Shown piece by piece: positions 37,984 through 48,739 of a DNA stretch of 64,000 bases. The first letter of the stretch is position 1, and each line of letters begins with the position of its first letter. The notes beneath the pieces were generated by a model that did no database searches, was not told where the DNA came from, and saw nothing but the letters and a program-made list of their open reading frames with translations. Origin of the DNA: Brachypodium distachyon (taxonomy: Eukaryota; Streptophyta; Magnoliopsida; Poales; Poaceae); contig NC_016131.3 in the NCBI RefSeq assembly GCF_000005505.3, positions 19,985,501 to 20,049,500 of the forward strand. Direction: 5' to 3'. A program made the position numbers and the translations under genes.

Positions 37984-38887
37984 CTAAGACCCAGGCGCGA
38001 ACTTGGTGGCGAAAACCCAGGCGTTGTTGGCGACGGGGTCATCAAGGTGGTCGAAGAGGTTCTCCAAGGGCCCCTTCCCGGTAACGATGGCCTGCACGAA
38101 GAACCCGAACATGGAGAACATGGCGAGCCGGCCGTTCTTGATCTCCTTCACCTTGAGCTCAGCAAAAGTGACAGGGTCATCGGCTAGTCCCAACGGGTCG
38201 AAATACTGCCCGCCCGGGTAAAGGTCGTTGCCTTCCCCGACGCCGTCGAGCCCGTTGATGCGGAACCCTTCGACGAGGCCCATGAGGAGCACCTGCGAGC
38301 CGAGGACCGCCAGGATGCTCTGCGCGTGGACCAGGTTGGGGTTTCCCAGGTAGTCGAGCCCGCCCTCGGAGAAGATCTGGGCGCCCGCCTTGAACCACAC
38401 GGGCTCCTTGAACTCCACGCCCACCCACTTCTGGAGCACCTCCGGGAACACGCAGCCGAGGGCGCCGAGCATCGCCCATCGCCCGTGGATCACCTCCAGC
38501 GCCCTGTTCCGGGCGAAGGCTTCAGGGTCGGCCGATAGCCCGGCCGTGTCCCAGCCGTAGTCGCCCGGGAACTCGCCGCTCAGGTATGACGGCGTCTGGG
38601 CCGAGAATGGGCCCAGGTACTTCACCCGGTCTGGCCCGTACCACAGCTCGTTGCTCTGCGACCGCACACAGAACAGAGAACACTTTGTTTAGCATTGCAG
38701 CTAGGCTGATGCTGTGGTGTGGTTGATTGAAGGAATTTTTGGGGAATGCACGTACCATGGAGATCCTGCCGTTGGACGCGGCGGCGGCGACGTCGCGGAG
38801 GGGGCTGGCGACGGCGGGGCGGGCGCCGAGGAATGGCGTCTTGCCGGCGACGGCGCGGGAGGCGGGGGCCATGAGGGTCGATACCAT
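37984..38887 (-). CDS. LHCB3: Chlorophyll a/b-binding protein Lhcb3 of photosystem II antenna
   Basis: Exon 1 38887-38756, exon 2 38655-37984; 804 nt, 267 aa. Residues 1-44 form a Ser/Ala/Arg-rich chloroplast transit peptide plus the start of the mature chain. The mature N-terminus runs directly into [17 protein letters not shown], without the longer phosphorylatable Thr region of Lhcb1/2; this is the hallmark of Lhcb3. WYGPDR (49-54) is the trimerisation motif. Helix B carries [14 protein letters not shown] and helix A carries [26 protein letters not shown], with the Glu/Arg ion-pair and chlorophyll ligands. The protein ends ATKFAPGS. It forms M-trimers of LHCII with Lhcb1 in the thylakoid membrane and helps state transitions. 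A second ATG at residue 6 is possible. Length equals the family norm. Confidence 0.95.
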
Positions 38888-38963
38888 CTTCTGCGGCTCC
38901 GGCGTCTCAGTTTGCTGCTCTGCGAGGTGTTTGTTGGAGGACTTGAGAGAGGCGACGTGGAAG

Positions 38964-38971
38964 TATTTGTA
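38964..38971 (-). promoter_or_regulatory. TATA-like box and CCAAT box of Lhcb3
   Basis: On the minus strand TACAAATA lies about 80 bp before the start codon. Further upstream, CCAAT is at 39053-39049 with an inverted copy near 39033. This arrangement suits a light-regulated Lhc promoter. Confidence 0.5.
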
Positions 38972-39389
38972 GCACGAGTTTGCTGTGGAGGATTTGAGTT
39001 GAGGTGGAGAAGATTTCTGGATTTGGTTCGGGCCAATCGGCGGGCGGCATTGGATCGGTCGGGGTGTGGTGTTGCCACCTCGGATGGCTTCCCTATCCCG
39101 TCCCTCCCCATGTGTTTATCTGCCCGCCGCGCGCCACCGCATTTCTTTGCGTTGCGTGCCCGCGGTTGTTGTTGGGCCGGGCTGCATCTTGATGCCCCAA
39201 CAAAGACCATATGAGCATGATGCTACTTCATTCGGAATTTCGGAGCTCCGGTCTTAATTGATGATCACCTCATTTTAGTCCCTAACTGAAAAACCCAATT
39301 TCTGTCGGCTGTCGTCAATACTACTCCGTCCATTCTATATTTCTTTTCGCGGCAAAAATTATGAAACCGAGAAAATACTAAATTACTAA

Positions 39390-39880
39390 TTGTTAAAAAT
39401 AGTAATGTATATTTGAGAATATTATAGAATAATTTGGATAATTGGGGAGTGTTGAAAATTAGCAATACATACTTGACAAGTCTATACAATACTTTGGATA
39501 ATTAGAGAAGTAAGATATTTACAAGTAGCCTTCTGAGAAGATTGAAATATTCTAGAAGGCCTGAAAGGTTGCTTGAAGAGGGATGATATTTAACATGAAA
39601 GATCTTAGATTAAGCTCAATGAGTTAGTGAAAATTCTCTAGAACTAAGATGCTTGTAGAGTATTCTAGAGAATAGATATTTCTGAGTGTAAGATTTGGAT
39701 GCTTGCCACTTGGCACTAATCCAACAATATTGTAATTCTATAATTAGAGTTGTGAGCTATCATGATTGAGTAGTATAGCTGTATATGTGAGTGTGAATAA
39801 ATTTTTGATTTTACTTCTACTAAGTGTGATATCCGAGTAAAATAGGTGTGCATACGTCCTCGACACTCAGTGTCGAGGCT
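39390..39880. repeat. AT-rich LTR-like repeat with an imperfect 60-bp tandem duplication
   Basis: TGTTAAAAATAGTAATG... (39390-39448) and TGTTGAAAATTAGCAATAC... (39449-39509) are imperfect direct copies ending GGATAATT(G/A)G(G/A)GAG. The following 350 bp has TATA-like runs and repeated TCTAGA words resembling a copia LTR. No matching ends or target duplication found, so the class is uncertain. Confidence 0.35.
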
Positions 39881-42869
39881 CCTGCCGAAATCTCTACATA
39901 ATTAATTTCAATCAGCTTAGTAGATGCTTTCCCCACGGCCAAGGACCATGTACACGTGAAATTTCATATGGTTTATACAAAACTAAATGGAAAACATATG
40001 TGAATAACATGAATTAGTGCATCCTCCTCACCGATCTTTACAAGTCGTTGCCGCTCCCTCTGTAGCGGGTAAGATGACGTCTATGATTCTAGAAATTGTA
40101 GCGTTGACAAAACATTTTCTATAAGTCCAAAATTGCTAGTTTAAGTAGTATCCTCTTTGAAAATATAAATCACAACAACATTAATGAAGATGTTAAATCA
40201 ACAAAAACAACCGCAAAACGAATTCTGACTTCTCTCCACTGCCCAGAGTCGTAAAATAAAAATAAAAAGACAAACAAAAGAATCGGGTTATTAACCCAAA
40301 CCTTCGATAGATCATCGGAGAGGACCTCAGATCTTCAGATTATCATGTTATTTGAGTTAATTTGGACGCTGATAACTGCTCTGCGCCACTAGAGATGCAT
40401 GTCATTCGCTTGAAGAAAAATAACCGTCGAGTTGCTGATGATGTGGCCGTTCTGTATCTACACGGTGTGCCACGTCATGTTAATGTCGGTGGTAGGTGCT
40501 GGTACGCAAGCTGGTGTGGTTCTCGGTGGCGAAGAGATGTCCATCATAGGGGATAAGATGGCGGACTCGTTGACGGCATCAACGACAGCACGACCACTAG
40601 TAGAGGACCTCTCCGCCTTCCTCTCTGGTGGTAAGTTAGAGGAAAGTCGACGTCATCAACGACAGCACGACCTGGTAGAGGACTTCTCCGCCTTCCTCTC
40701 CGGCGGCAAGTTAGAGGAAATGGTCGCAGGACCGCAAGCGTACTCGCACTCCAAAGCACCTCCATCATCATCCGTTTGTGGGCTGCCAAGAAGAATTCTT
40801 AATTTCAAAAACTGGGTTTAGTTTTGATTTCTAATGCGCATATGCAGGGAACAAGAGATGGAAGAAATTTTGTTGGCATAGTTAATTGTGCGGGGAAGCT
40901 AGTGTTTGAAGTTCAGTTCAGTGCCCTCTGACCTGAAGATTGATGGAGTTACTTTTTATCACGGTTGTAACACTTCTGTATGAAATTTATGTATTTATCA
41001 ACCACTGAAATGATCATATTATGTAGTACCAGTGCAATATCCAAACTATTGCAGCCCACCATTCACAGGAAATCAAGCGATCACACGAAAATTAACAAAT
41101 GATCTTGTAAAGATTGTATTCTATTTCACAGAGGAGTACATACAACATTGATTTTCATAGTTCATACTAGGCAGAGCGAACTGCATTATCCCCAACAAGT
41201 TTGCATTCAGTAAAGAAGCTAATTAAGCAGTGCAATACCATTCCCAATCCTTCCCTCATTTGTAGAATTTATTGAGTGTAACCACCGAGAATCTGCTGGT
41301 CAAATCATCAAATGATCCTTCCATCTCATTTTGCTTTGTGTAAACCAATCATCCAAGACCAGCACTAGTGGATGAACAAGTGTACCTTTTTTTTATCATA
41401 AAGACTGCCACTCAAGCATTTGTTAATTTGTCCACTCAAGCAGCTAACTCCGAAGAATTTTGAATTTTAATTGAGAATGCAATTGATAGTCTTAGCAAGG
41501 AGGTTGAAACTTGATTTAATTTTTTTTAGGGAACTCTATTTAAAATTGGAAGTCAAAGTAATCATGATGAGGGTTTTGAAGCACAAAGATACGTGAAACA
41601 TATGAACATTTAGCTGCTGCGCGTTTGAAGAAAAATATGTCCAAGAAATAAAACTACAAAGAGAAAGCTAACTAGGATTGAAAAGTTTCACAAGAAGAAA
41701 AAGATTTTGAAGCAGGGAAGTTCCCTCTTAATTAGTTTTTTAAAAATTCCCGGAAACAACATAAAGTGATTAAAAAGCAGAAAATGGTTCTAGGAGCATC
41801 CAAAATGATTTTGAAGGTTACTGATCTGTTGATGGTATGTTCCATGTGCAACGCATTGAGATTGTAGTCATGACATACTGTTGTTTCAAGATACCAAATG
41901 CTCTGCAGGTTTCTGGTGTTGAAGACATTGATGCAGAAGAGACATTGATGCAGAAGCCATTGTAATGTAGCATTGAAATATTTAGAAGTATAGTGCTGTT
42001 GTATGTAGCACTCAGAAATTCAAAACTTTGCATAAGTGTAGGTAGCACTTCAAATTCAGAGATTTTCAGAACTGTTACATGCTCTTGCAGCTTGTGGTTA
42101 GAGATGGCAACATGTCCTGTGAATTGCTCTCTTTTCAACGGCGCACGCTTTGGAAATTATGCCCAGGCGGAGGCGACTCTTTGGGTGGTTTCTGACCAAC
42201 CTGAGAGCTATACATGGATTTGGTCTTGGGGCAAATCACCACGTCACGAGTGATGTTGGTTACTGCAACGATATGCGGTGTGCTAAATATTATCCGAGGC
42301 TTCAGTATTCCCTTGTGTATGAGCTTATGTGGAGACATCCGGTCAGTATTCTTTCTCCGAATGGATCATTACTAGTTGTAGGGAAGGATTGGACAGAAAT
42401 CAACTTCACCATAATGGGGAATGCATGGAGACAATATGCTTCCAAACTAACTTTGCAGGTGTTTCTCAGTACCCTACTGGTCAGATATCTAGCGGCTGGT
42501 TATAATTTAAAACTAGTATCTTCTCGTAGCCATAAACTTATTCTTGGAATCTGGGTATTCTATTGTTGCATAGTGTTGTATTAAGCACAATGGAATATTT
42601 GGGCCTTTTGATGCTGTCTGTTGCATATCAGGGACTCTGGACAGTGGAATCCAGGTCAGTTCTCGAAATAGACTGCTACGGAGTACTACTGTTATATCTC
42701 ATCAATGGCAACCTGAATGTGCACTACATGCAGATCCAACACCCAAAATGGCTTTGCAGTTGCCCTTCCAGCCACTGCTAGACACATATTACCTTGATGC
42801 CTGCACCATGTTGTAGTGTGCTTTCTCAGATCTCTTATCAGGTCACGGCCGCTCGCTCGTTGTGCCCAC
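39881..42869. other. Intergenic region with weak coding-like traces
   Basis: At 40558-40821 an 87-codon plus-strand frame from an ATG contains a direct duplication (40577-40645 and 40654-40720) encoding VEDLSAFLSGGKLEE and VEDFSAFLSGGKLEE. No family recognised. At 42150-42450 the plus frame contains HPVSILSPNGSLLVVGKDW, faintly like a WD40 repeat protein, but no supporting exons were found. Otherwise AT-rich and featureless. Confidence 0.4.
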
Positions 42870-43397
42870 CTACTCGATGTCAGGCTTGTCAGCCCCCGAT
42901 GCCGATGCGGCCACGGACCCCTCTGCTTCGTCGCTTCCATTGCCCTGCTGCAGTACTGCCGGAGCCGACGCCGATGAGGTTGGCCCTTCATCATCTCGTG
43001 CCGACGGTTCGATTTTGGCGCTGCGCCTGCGGATCCGTCGGGAGATGGCCCCCTTGGCCCTCTCCCACAGCGACGGCCTCCGGACCCGAGGGACGAACAT
43101 CCGGTCGAGCTCGTCCAGCCTCAGCCCGAGCCTCTTTATCGCCTGCTCGAGTTCCTCGTACTCCCGCCAGAGTTCCTCCGTGTCCCGCTCCACCTCTTCC
43201 ATCCTCCGCTGCAGATCTTCCACTGTCCACGAGCCAGGAGCCGGAATGTTCTCCATCTCCCACTTGGCCTTGCCCATCCCCGGCTCGAGATCGTCGGCTG
43301 TCCACAAGGGACCGAGACCCATCTCGTCGATGCTCGCTCGTCGGGTGACTCCAACGCATCCGGTCGGCCGTGTGCTGAAGCAATTGATCAGCGCCAT
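42870..43397 (-). CDS. Small coiled-coil protein of unknown function, tandem copy 1
   Basis: Single open frame from an ATG, 175 aa, family not recognised. N-terminus MALINCFSTRPTGCVGVTRR; a middle block GLGPLWTADDLEPGMG; a charged helix at about 57-90 (SWTVEDLQRRMEEVERDTEE then LWREYEELEQAIKRL) with hydrophobic residues in heptad spacing, predicted coiled coil; then a basic block PSLWERAKGAISRRIRRRSAK and an acidic, Ser/Ala-rich tail. About 60-70% identical to the second copy 2.6 kb away. Differences between the copies keep the frame (indels in threes), which argues for protein-level constraint after duplication. Residue 2 is Ala where copy 2 has Gly. The last 45 residues are unique to this copy. 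Upstream sequence is also duplicated, so promoters may be shared. Confidence 0.6.
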   Translation of the reverse strand: MALINCFSTRPTGCVGVTRRASIDEMGLGPLWTADDLEPGMGKAKWEMENIPAPGSWTVEDLQRRMEEVERDTEELWREYEELEQAIKRLGLRLDELDRMFVPRVRRPSLWERAKGAISRRIRRRSAKIEPSARDDEGPTSSASAPAVLQQGNGSDEAEGSVAASASGADKPDIE

Positions 43398-43769
43398 CGA
43401 TCTCTCTAGATTTTATATTTTTCTTGAGAAGCCTCGCCGCACGCATTGGCCTTTTTATCAAGTTTATTACGGTGGCAATTAGCGGCAAAGCCGAGTCCAT
43501 CCCGGTCTCGGAATCAGGCGTGGGCCGTGGGCCTTGGGATTAAGCTTCGGTGCCGGAACACTAGCCTCTTGAGTTAGGGGAACGTACGACGGCAAAGTCA
43601 AACTGGAGAAAGTATTTGATCTTATCTCGGTCTCTCTGGCCGCCTCTCTGCTGCACTGTACCGATCTCTCCTATAGAAACTCTATCTCTTATGCGTGTGA
43701 TCATGTGTCCTGTCCGATTTCAATTAGTTCTGTGTGAAAATTGATCAATCTAAAAAGTTTCTACAAGTA

Positions 43770-45520
43770 AGGCAAATCTAACGAATCTATGCTGCTCTGC
43801 ATGTTGAATCGGCTTCACCATCTCTTGTTCTAATATCTGTTCGCTCCTCTTTTGTCCCGGTTTGGATTGTTCTTGGATGGTGAGTTGCGTCAATATTTCT
43901 CGAGAGAATTTCATATTTGCCACTCAAAATTTGACCAAATGCTACTCAGAATTTGTCTGTTTCAAATATGCCGCTCAAATTTTGCATGGGTTACAAATAT
44001 GCCATTACTGCTAGTTGACCGTTAAGCAAGAGATAAAAAGACAATTTTGTCATAGGGAGTATGTTGGTTTTCCCTTTACAACAAAGTACTCGTTTTAGAG
44101 AACTTGTAATTTCAGGTTTTTAAGATGTCACTAACACACCATTTCGGAGTAAGTTTCAGTAATAATGATTTTGGCATAAAAATTAAAAATTTCACCAACA
44201 CTTCCCTTGGTTTTACTTAACATCACGAAATTTATAATAAATTTAGCAGAATAATATGCTAAAACTCATCATAATTTCAGCATACATGCTCACAAGCGTT
44301 CCAAGTTCCAACATGGTTTTGTTGGCCTCTCATATTTCATTTTTTTCTGTCCAGAACATGCAAGGGTATCCCTCCCGATCCAAAGAGGCCTGATTTCATT
44401 TCGTTCGAGCCGCGGTGTTGAAACTAAAGCTGGCCTATAACCAATCTACGGCAGTGCTCACTTCTCACAAAGAATGGCTTCAGCAACAAGCAGAGCTAAC
44501 TTGAAAGCTGAAGCAAATTCGTTTGGCTAGTTTCATGTTTTTGTGCACATGGCATTGAAAATGAAAATCGTTTTGCATTGTACCTTAGGAAATAGAATTG
44601 CCACTGTTCCACAACCCTTTCTTCTTTCTAGACACTCGGTGTTGGTTTGCTAGCACACAACGAATATTTGCATGGAATGTACGTGCCAGTTCTATGTCTG
44701 ACTCGATCGCAAGCACCGCACCACTCATCCTGGCCTGTTCACTCGCGCTTTCGAATAAAAAAGCGCGAGCGAACAGAAAAAATACTAGTTGTTTTACTTT
44801 CTCTTGGAATAGCAACAAATTAACTTACGAAAGAAAGAGAAAGATGAGTCGGCAGCTTTCCTGCCGAATTCCCGTGGGAGAGGAAACAACATTTGTCGTC
44901 TGCAAGAATTAGTAGTACTACAACATTTAAGTGCATATGCTACAACATGACATGCTCTTATGATCTTTTCCCCGTTACTTTGAAGAGATCGAATCTTGTT
45001 ACCGAAAAAAGTTTTAATGATGGAAGCCAGGTGCGGCGACATACTACAACTTTTCTGTGCACAGAACCGTAGTAAAGTGCCAGAGGAAAATAGGATAACA
45101 TAAGAAATTTCAGAATTGCTACGTTCTTTGCCATATTACACAGAACCGTAGTAAAGTGCCAGAGGAAAATAGGCACCATCCAATACTCCATAGGACTACA
45201 ACTTTTCTGTGCAGCTGGAATCAGAGCAACATCGATCTGCATGTACATCTGGAGATATGCTACGACGTGGCATCTTCTATCTCCCGCTCGTTTAGACATG
45301 CCAACTCTTCCTAACAAAATTTGCTAGTTCACGCGACGTATTGAGAAATCGAAACGGTGACAATGGACGGCGCGCGCCTAATCAGTTGTGCAGATTGCAG
45401 CCCCCGCTGCGGCCACTGACCCCAATCTCCTTCGCCGCTTCCTCTGCCCTGCCGGACGTACGTGGAGACGCGCGGAACGGAATCGGCGATACAGGCACAA
45501 ACACGCAGAGAAAAGAGTAC
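43770..45520. other. Spacer between the tandem paralogues
   Basis: AT-rich with no gene. Holds a hairpin at 44735-44776 and a 34-bp direct repeat (45061-45094 and 45140-45173) beginning ACAGAACCGTAGTAAAGTGC. The phrase CTACAACTTTTCTGTGCA flanks the repeat on both sides (about 45043 and 45197). Confidence 0.6.
44735..44776. repeat. Hairpin, 17-bp arms
   Basis: CTGTTCACTCGCGCTTT (44735-44751) pairs with AAAGCGCGAGCGAACAG (44760-44776) with one mismatch and an 8-nt loop. No T run follows, and it lies outside any gene. Confidence 0.6.
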
Positions 45521-45526
45521 TGGCGT

Positions 45527-45979
45527 TTATTCCTGAAAGCCAGGTCCGCTAGTGTTTACTTGGCCTTCGTCATCTGGTGCCGCCGGTACGATTTTGGCGC
45601 TGCGCCTGCGGATCCGCCGGCAGATGGCCCCCTTGGCCCTCTCCCACAACGACGGCCTCCGGACCCGAGGGACGGCGAACATCCGCTCGCGCTGCTCGTC
45701 CCGCCTCCGCGCGATCCTCTTTATCGCCTGCTCGAGTTCCTCGTACTCCCGCCAGAGTTCCTCCGTGTCCCGCTCCACCTCTTCCATCCTCTGCTGCCGA
45801 TCTTCCACCGTCCACGAGCCAGGAGCCGGAACGTTCTCCATCTCCCACTGGGCCTCGCCCATCCCCTGCTCGAGATCTTCGTCGGCTGTCCACAAGGGAC
45901 CGAGACCGATGCCCGCAGCTCGTCGGGTGACTCCAACGTATCCGGCCGGCCGTCTGCCGAAGCAGTTGATCAGCCCCAT
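45527..45979 (-). CDS. Small coiled-coil protein with putative N-terminal lipidation signal, tandem copy 2
   Basis: Open frame of 150 aa from the ATG at 45979; the open frame extends 16 codons upstream but begins with TTG. It starts MGLINCFGRRPAG: Gly2 with Cys6 resembles signals for N-myristoylation plus S-acylation, so membrane anchoring is possible. The rest parallels copy 1: GLGPLWTADEDLEQGMG, the coiled-coil helix SWTVEDRQQRMEEVERDTEE, the basic block PSLWERAKGAICRRIRRRSAK, and a shorter tail ending GPGFQE. No enzyme motif. Minus strand, same orientation as copy 1 and as the transporter next door. Function unknown; expression would need transcripts. Confidence 0.6.
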   Translation of the reverse strand: MGLINCFGRRPAGYVGVTRRAAGIGLGPLWTADEDLEQGMGEAQWEMENVPAPGSWTVEDRQQRMEEVERDTEELWREYEELEQAIKRIARRRDEQRERMFAVPRVRRPSLWERAKGAICRRIRRRSAKIVPAAPDDEGQVNTSGPGFQE

Positions 45980-46555
45980 CGATATTTCGTCTTGGTCGCC
46001 TCGCCGCACACCTTGGCCTTTTATCAAGTTTATTTACGGGCGCAATTAGCGGCAGCACGGGACGACTTATGGAAGGAGACAGCAAAGTCGAGTCCATCCC
46101 GGTTTCGGAATCAGGCGTGCGCCATGGGCCGTTGTTCATGGGCCTTGGGCCGTGTGATTAAGCTCTTGGTGCCGGTACCCTAGGAACAAGACGGCTGTCA
46201 TCCTAACGCGTGAGTCACCGAGAAATCACGCGTGCCACCAAAGCACGGAATCTTTTACTACCTGGCTGCAGCAGTCGAGCTCGAGACGAAGAAGGTGCCC
46301 GGAACGTACGACGGCAAAGTCGAGCTGGAGAAAGTTGTTGCGTCCGTCCTGACGGAGTGATGGGCCTGATTAAAACTGCTGGACTGGAATGTGTATTGAT
46401 CTGTCTCGGTCTCTTTGTCCGCCTCTCTGCTGCACTGTACCGATCTCTCCCATAGCCAAAACCAATCTCTCTCTCTCTCTCTCTCATGCGTGTGATCATG
46501 TGTCCTGTCCGATTTCAATTACTTCTGTGTGAAAATTGAAAGTTTCGACACGTTT

Positions 46556-47003
46556 AAGTCTCCATTTGTCGAAATCAAAGAGTCTGCACTGAAAATGGTA
46601 AACCCCTTTCGTCAGGACTTATACGGTGGCCGTGTGTTTCTACGATGCTGATTGATGTGGTACTCTGAATTGCATCTGAGGAGCAGGGAGGCAAACGGAG
46701 AAGAGCATGCAGTAGGTGTATCCGTGTACGGTGCTGCGAGTCTGGGCGCATCTTCTAAGCGGATCCCCTGCAGAGTCGCTAGATCTGATCTCTCCCTCTG
46801 TCTCATCATTGGCATAACCAGTCACCAGTGACTCGGACAACCAGCTGTTTTAGAATGATTGTACTACGAGTATCTTTTTGTCTGAAATGCTTAGGACCGC
46901 AGTACTGTTTTTTAGCAAAGGAGTACCAATGTTTACTTGTTGATCAAGTATATTATGTGCTGCACCTTGACGGTACATTTTGTACATCAACGACGCGGTT
47001 TAA
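46556..47003. other. Spacer and transporter 3' UTR
   Basis: No gene seen. The part next to 47004 is probably the 3' UTR of the minus-strand transporter gene. Confidence 0.4.
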
Positions 47004-48641
47004 TTACACAAGGTCGCCATTACTATCATCCATGTCACTGGCAGCATCAGCATCAGCATCGACGACGGCCGCCTCCTTCTGCTCCTCCTCCTCCATGGTG
47101 TCGGACATGCCCTTCCCCCTGGTCTCCGGCAGGCAGGCGGCGAACATGCCGAAGCAGCCGATGACGAGCCCGAAGACCCCGAATGACAGGAAGCTCCTCT
47201 GTCGGCCCAGCGCGACGAGCACCGGCGCCGCCACGCCGCCCAGCACGAGCGCCTGCCGCACCATCCCCACCGCCGAGTTCCGCACGGACGTCGGGAACAG
47301 CTCGATGGAGTACATCATCACGACGTTGAACGCAGTGCACGTCGCGAAGAAGGAGAGCAGCTCGGCGCCCATCCGCAGCCCCTGCCCCGGGATCACGAGG
47401 CACGCCAGGCTCGACACCCCCGCCAGCGCCGTGAGCGCGATCACCGAGCTCCTGCGGTTGATCCTGCCCATGAGGAGCCAGGACAGGATGGAGGAGGGGA
47501 GCTCTGCCAGCGCGTTGTACGTGACGCTCAGGTACAGGTTGGAGCCTCCCAGGTTGCCCACGTTGAGCGGCATGCCGTAGTAGACCATGCCGATGCCGAA
47601 GCTGGCCGTCATGATCGCCGCCAGCCTCCGCAGCGCCCACGGCCGCTCCCACATCGAGTGCAGCGCCGCGAACACGCTGCTGCTGCTGCTGCTGCTGTCG
47701 CTTGCGGCGGCCGCGTCCTCCTCCTGGTGCATGACGCAGGCGTGCAGCATGGAGAAGCTGGACGTGATGGCGCTGTTGCCGTTGAGCGCCGCGATCTGCC
47801 GCAGCGTCTCGATGGCGTCCTGCTTCCGGCCGCGCACCAGCAGCCACCGCGGGGACTCCTGGACGAGGAAGTAGAAGAGGATGGAGTAGCAGAGCGCCGG
47901 CAGGGACGTCCACAGGTACATGTTCCGCCACGAGGCCTCCTGGAACGCGTAGGCCAGCGCCGGGAGCGACAGGAACCCGATGGTGAAGCAGAAGAACCCG
48001 GCCACGCACACCGTGTCACGCCACCGTTTCCCCACGAGCTCCGTGGAGAGCACCAGCGTGCAGGTGCCCACCATGGACCTGCCGAACCCGGACACGAACC
48101 GCAGCGCCGCGTACACCCACACGTTGGGCGAGAACGCCGTGAGCACGCCGGCCACGGACATGGACACGATGGACGCCAGCAGCATCCGCCTGCGGCCCAG
48201 GAGCGAGTCGGCGAGCGTGGTCAGCAGGAAGCCTCCCGCGAGGCAGCCCGCGAAGAAGGAGGACGCCGGGAGGGACACGAGCGCCGGGCCGCCGGCGCAC
48301 TTGAGCGACCACTCGGACACCACGGACGCCGATGCCGGCCGGTCCCACGCCCACGCGCCGGCCGGGAGCGCGCACGGAGAGGCCGCGCAGGACGCGCCCT
48401 CGGCGCCCGTGCAGTGCCACCCCGGCTCGGCGTCCGTGAAGACCGAGATGAACACCTGCTGCGCGTCGAATGCCCACGCGAAGGCCAGCAGCACGGCCTT
48501 GAGGAGCTGCGCGGCGCCCGTGGCGCCCATGTACGTCTCGATGGTGTCATCGATGGACGGCGCCTTATTCTTCTTATTCCCCGCCGGCTTGCCGGCCTTG
48601 TGGCTCGTCAGGAGCGGGGCGGTGGCCGTGTCAGCTGCCAT
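47004..48641 (-). CDS. Organic cation/carnitine transporter (OCT family, major facilitator superfamily), intronless
   Basis: 545 aa in one exon. The ATG at 48641 (MAADTATAPLL) is used because the open frame further upstream starts with GTG. Twelve membrane helices are expected of this family. Between helices 1 and 2 there is a Cys-rich outer loop (GWHCTGAEGASCAASPCALP and WSLKCAGG), the hallmark of the SLC22/OCT group. MFS motifs present: LADSLLGRRRM after helix 2-3, ESPRWLLVRGR before the central loop, ELFPTSVRNSAVGMVRQ and LPETRGKGM at the C-terminal side. A Ser run (about 7, from an AGC repeat at 47681-47701) lies in the central loop. The C-terminus is acidic (EEEE, DADADAASD). It would move cationic solutes such as carnitine or polyamines across plasma or vacuolar membrane. 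Closest memory match is the OCT2/3/4 clade; substrate unproven. Confidence 0.9.
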   Translation of the reverse strand: MAADTATAPLLTSHKAGKPAGNKKNKAPSIDDTIETYMGATGAAQLLKAVLLAFAWAFDAQQVFISVFTDAEPGWHCTGAEGASCAASPCALPAGAWAWDRPASASVVSEWSLKCAGGPALVSLPASSFFAGCLAGGFLLTTLADSLLGRRRMLLASIVSMSVAGVLTAFSPNVWVYAALRFVSGFGRSMVGTCTLVLSTELVGKRWRDTVCVAGFFCFTIGFLSLPALAYAFQEASWRNMYLWTSLPALCYSILFYFLVQESPRWLLVRGRKQDAIETLRQIAALNGNSAITSSFSMLHACVMHQEEDAAAASDSSSSSSSVFAALHSMWERPWALRRLAAIMTASFGIGMVYYGMPLNVGNLGGSNLYLSVTYNALAELPSSILSWLLMGRINRRSSVIALTALAGVSSLACLVIPGQGLRMGAELLSFFATCTAFNVVMMYSIELFPTSVRNSAVGMVRQALVLGGVAAPVLVALGRQRSFLSFGVFGLVIGCFGMFAACLPETRGKGMSDTMEEEEQKEAAVVDADADAASDMDDSNGDLV

Positions 48642-48722
48642 TGGCGCAAGTGCGGTCGGTTGCCTGTGTTCTCTCCGGCTGCTCACAAAGCCTGAGTGGG
48701 GAACGATGCGAGCTACCGAGGG

Positions 48723-48730
48723 TATTTATA
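48723..48730 (-). promoter_or_regulatory. TATA box of the OCT transporter
   Basis: TATAAATA on the minus strand, 82-89 bp before the start codon, within a GC-rich context. Predicted leader about 55 nt. Confidence 0.7.
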
Positions 48731-48739
48731 CGCGCGCGC

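Larger units (their letters stand above)
42970..46555. repeat. Direct segmental duplication (two units of about 0.8-1.0 kb)
   Basis: Unit 1 (about 42975-43760) and unit 2 (about 45555-46555) match through the coding part and through the upstream region. Shared words include GGGAACGTACGACGGCAAAG-like blocks, TCTGCTGCACTGTACCGATC and GCGTGTGATCATGTGTCCTG. Unit 2 has an added (CT)n run at 46467-46486 and extra sequence near 46200-46380. Spacer about 1.8 kb. Confidence 0.8.

Noticed and set aside
42150..42584. Possible WD40-type fragment (HPVSILSPNGSLLVVG)
   Set aside because: The resemblance covers about 15 residues only and no flanking repeats or exons could be built.
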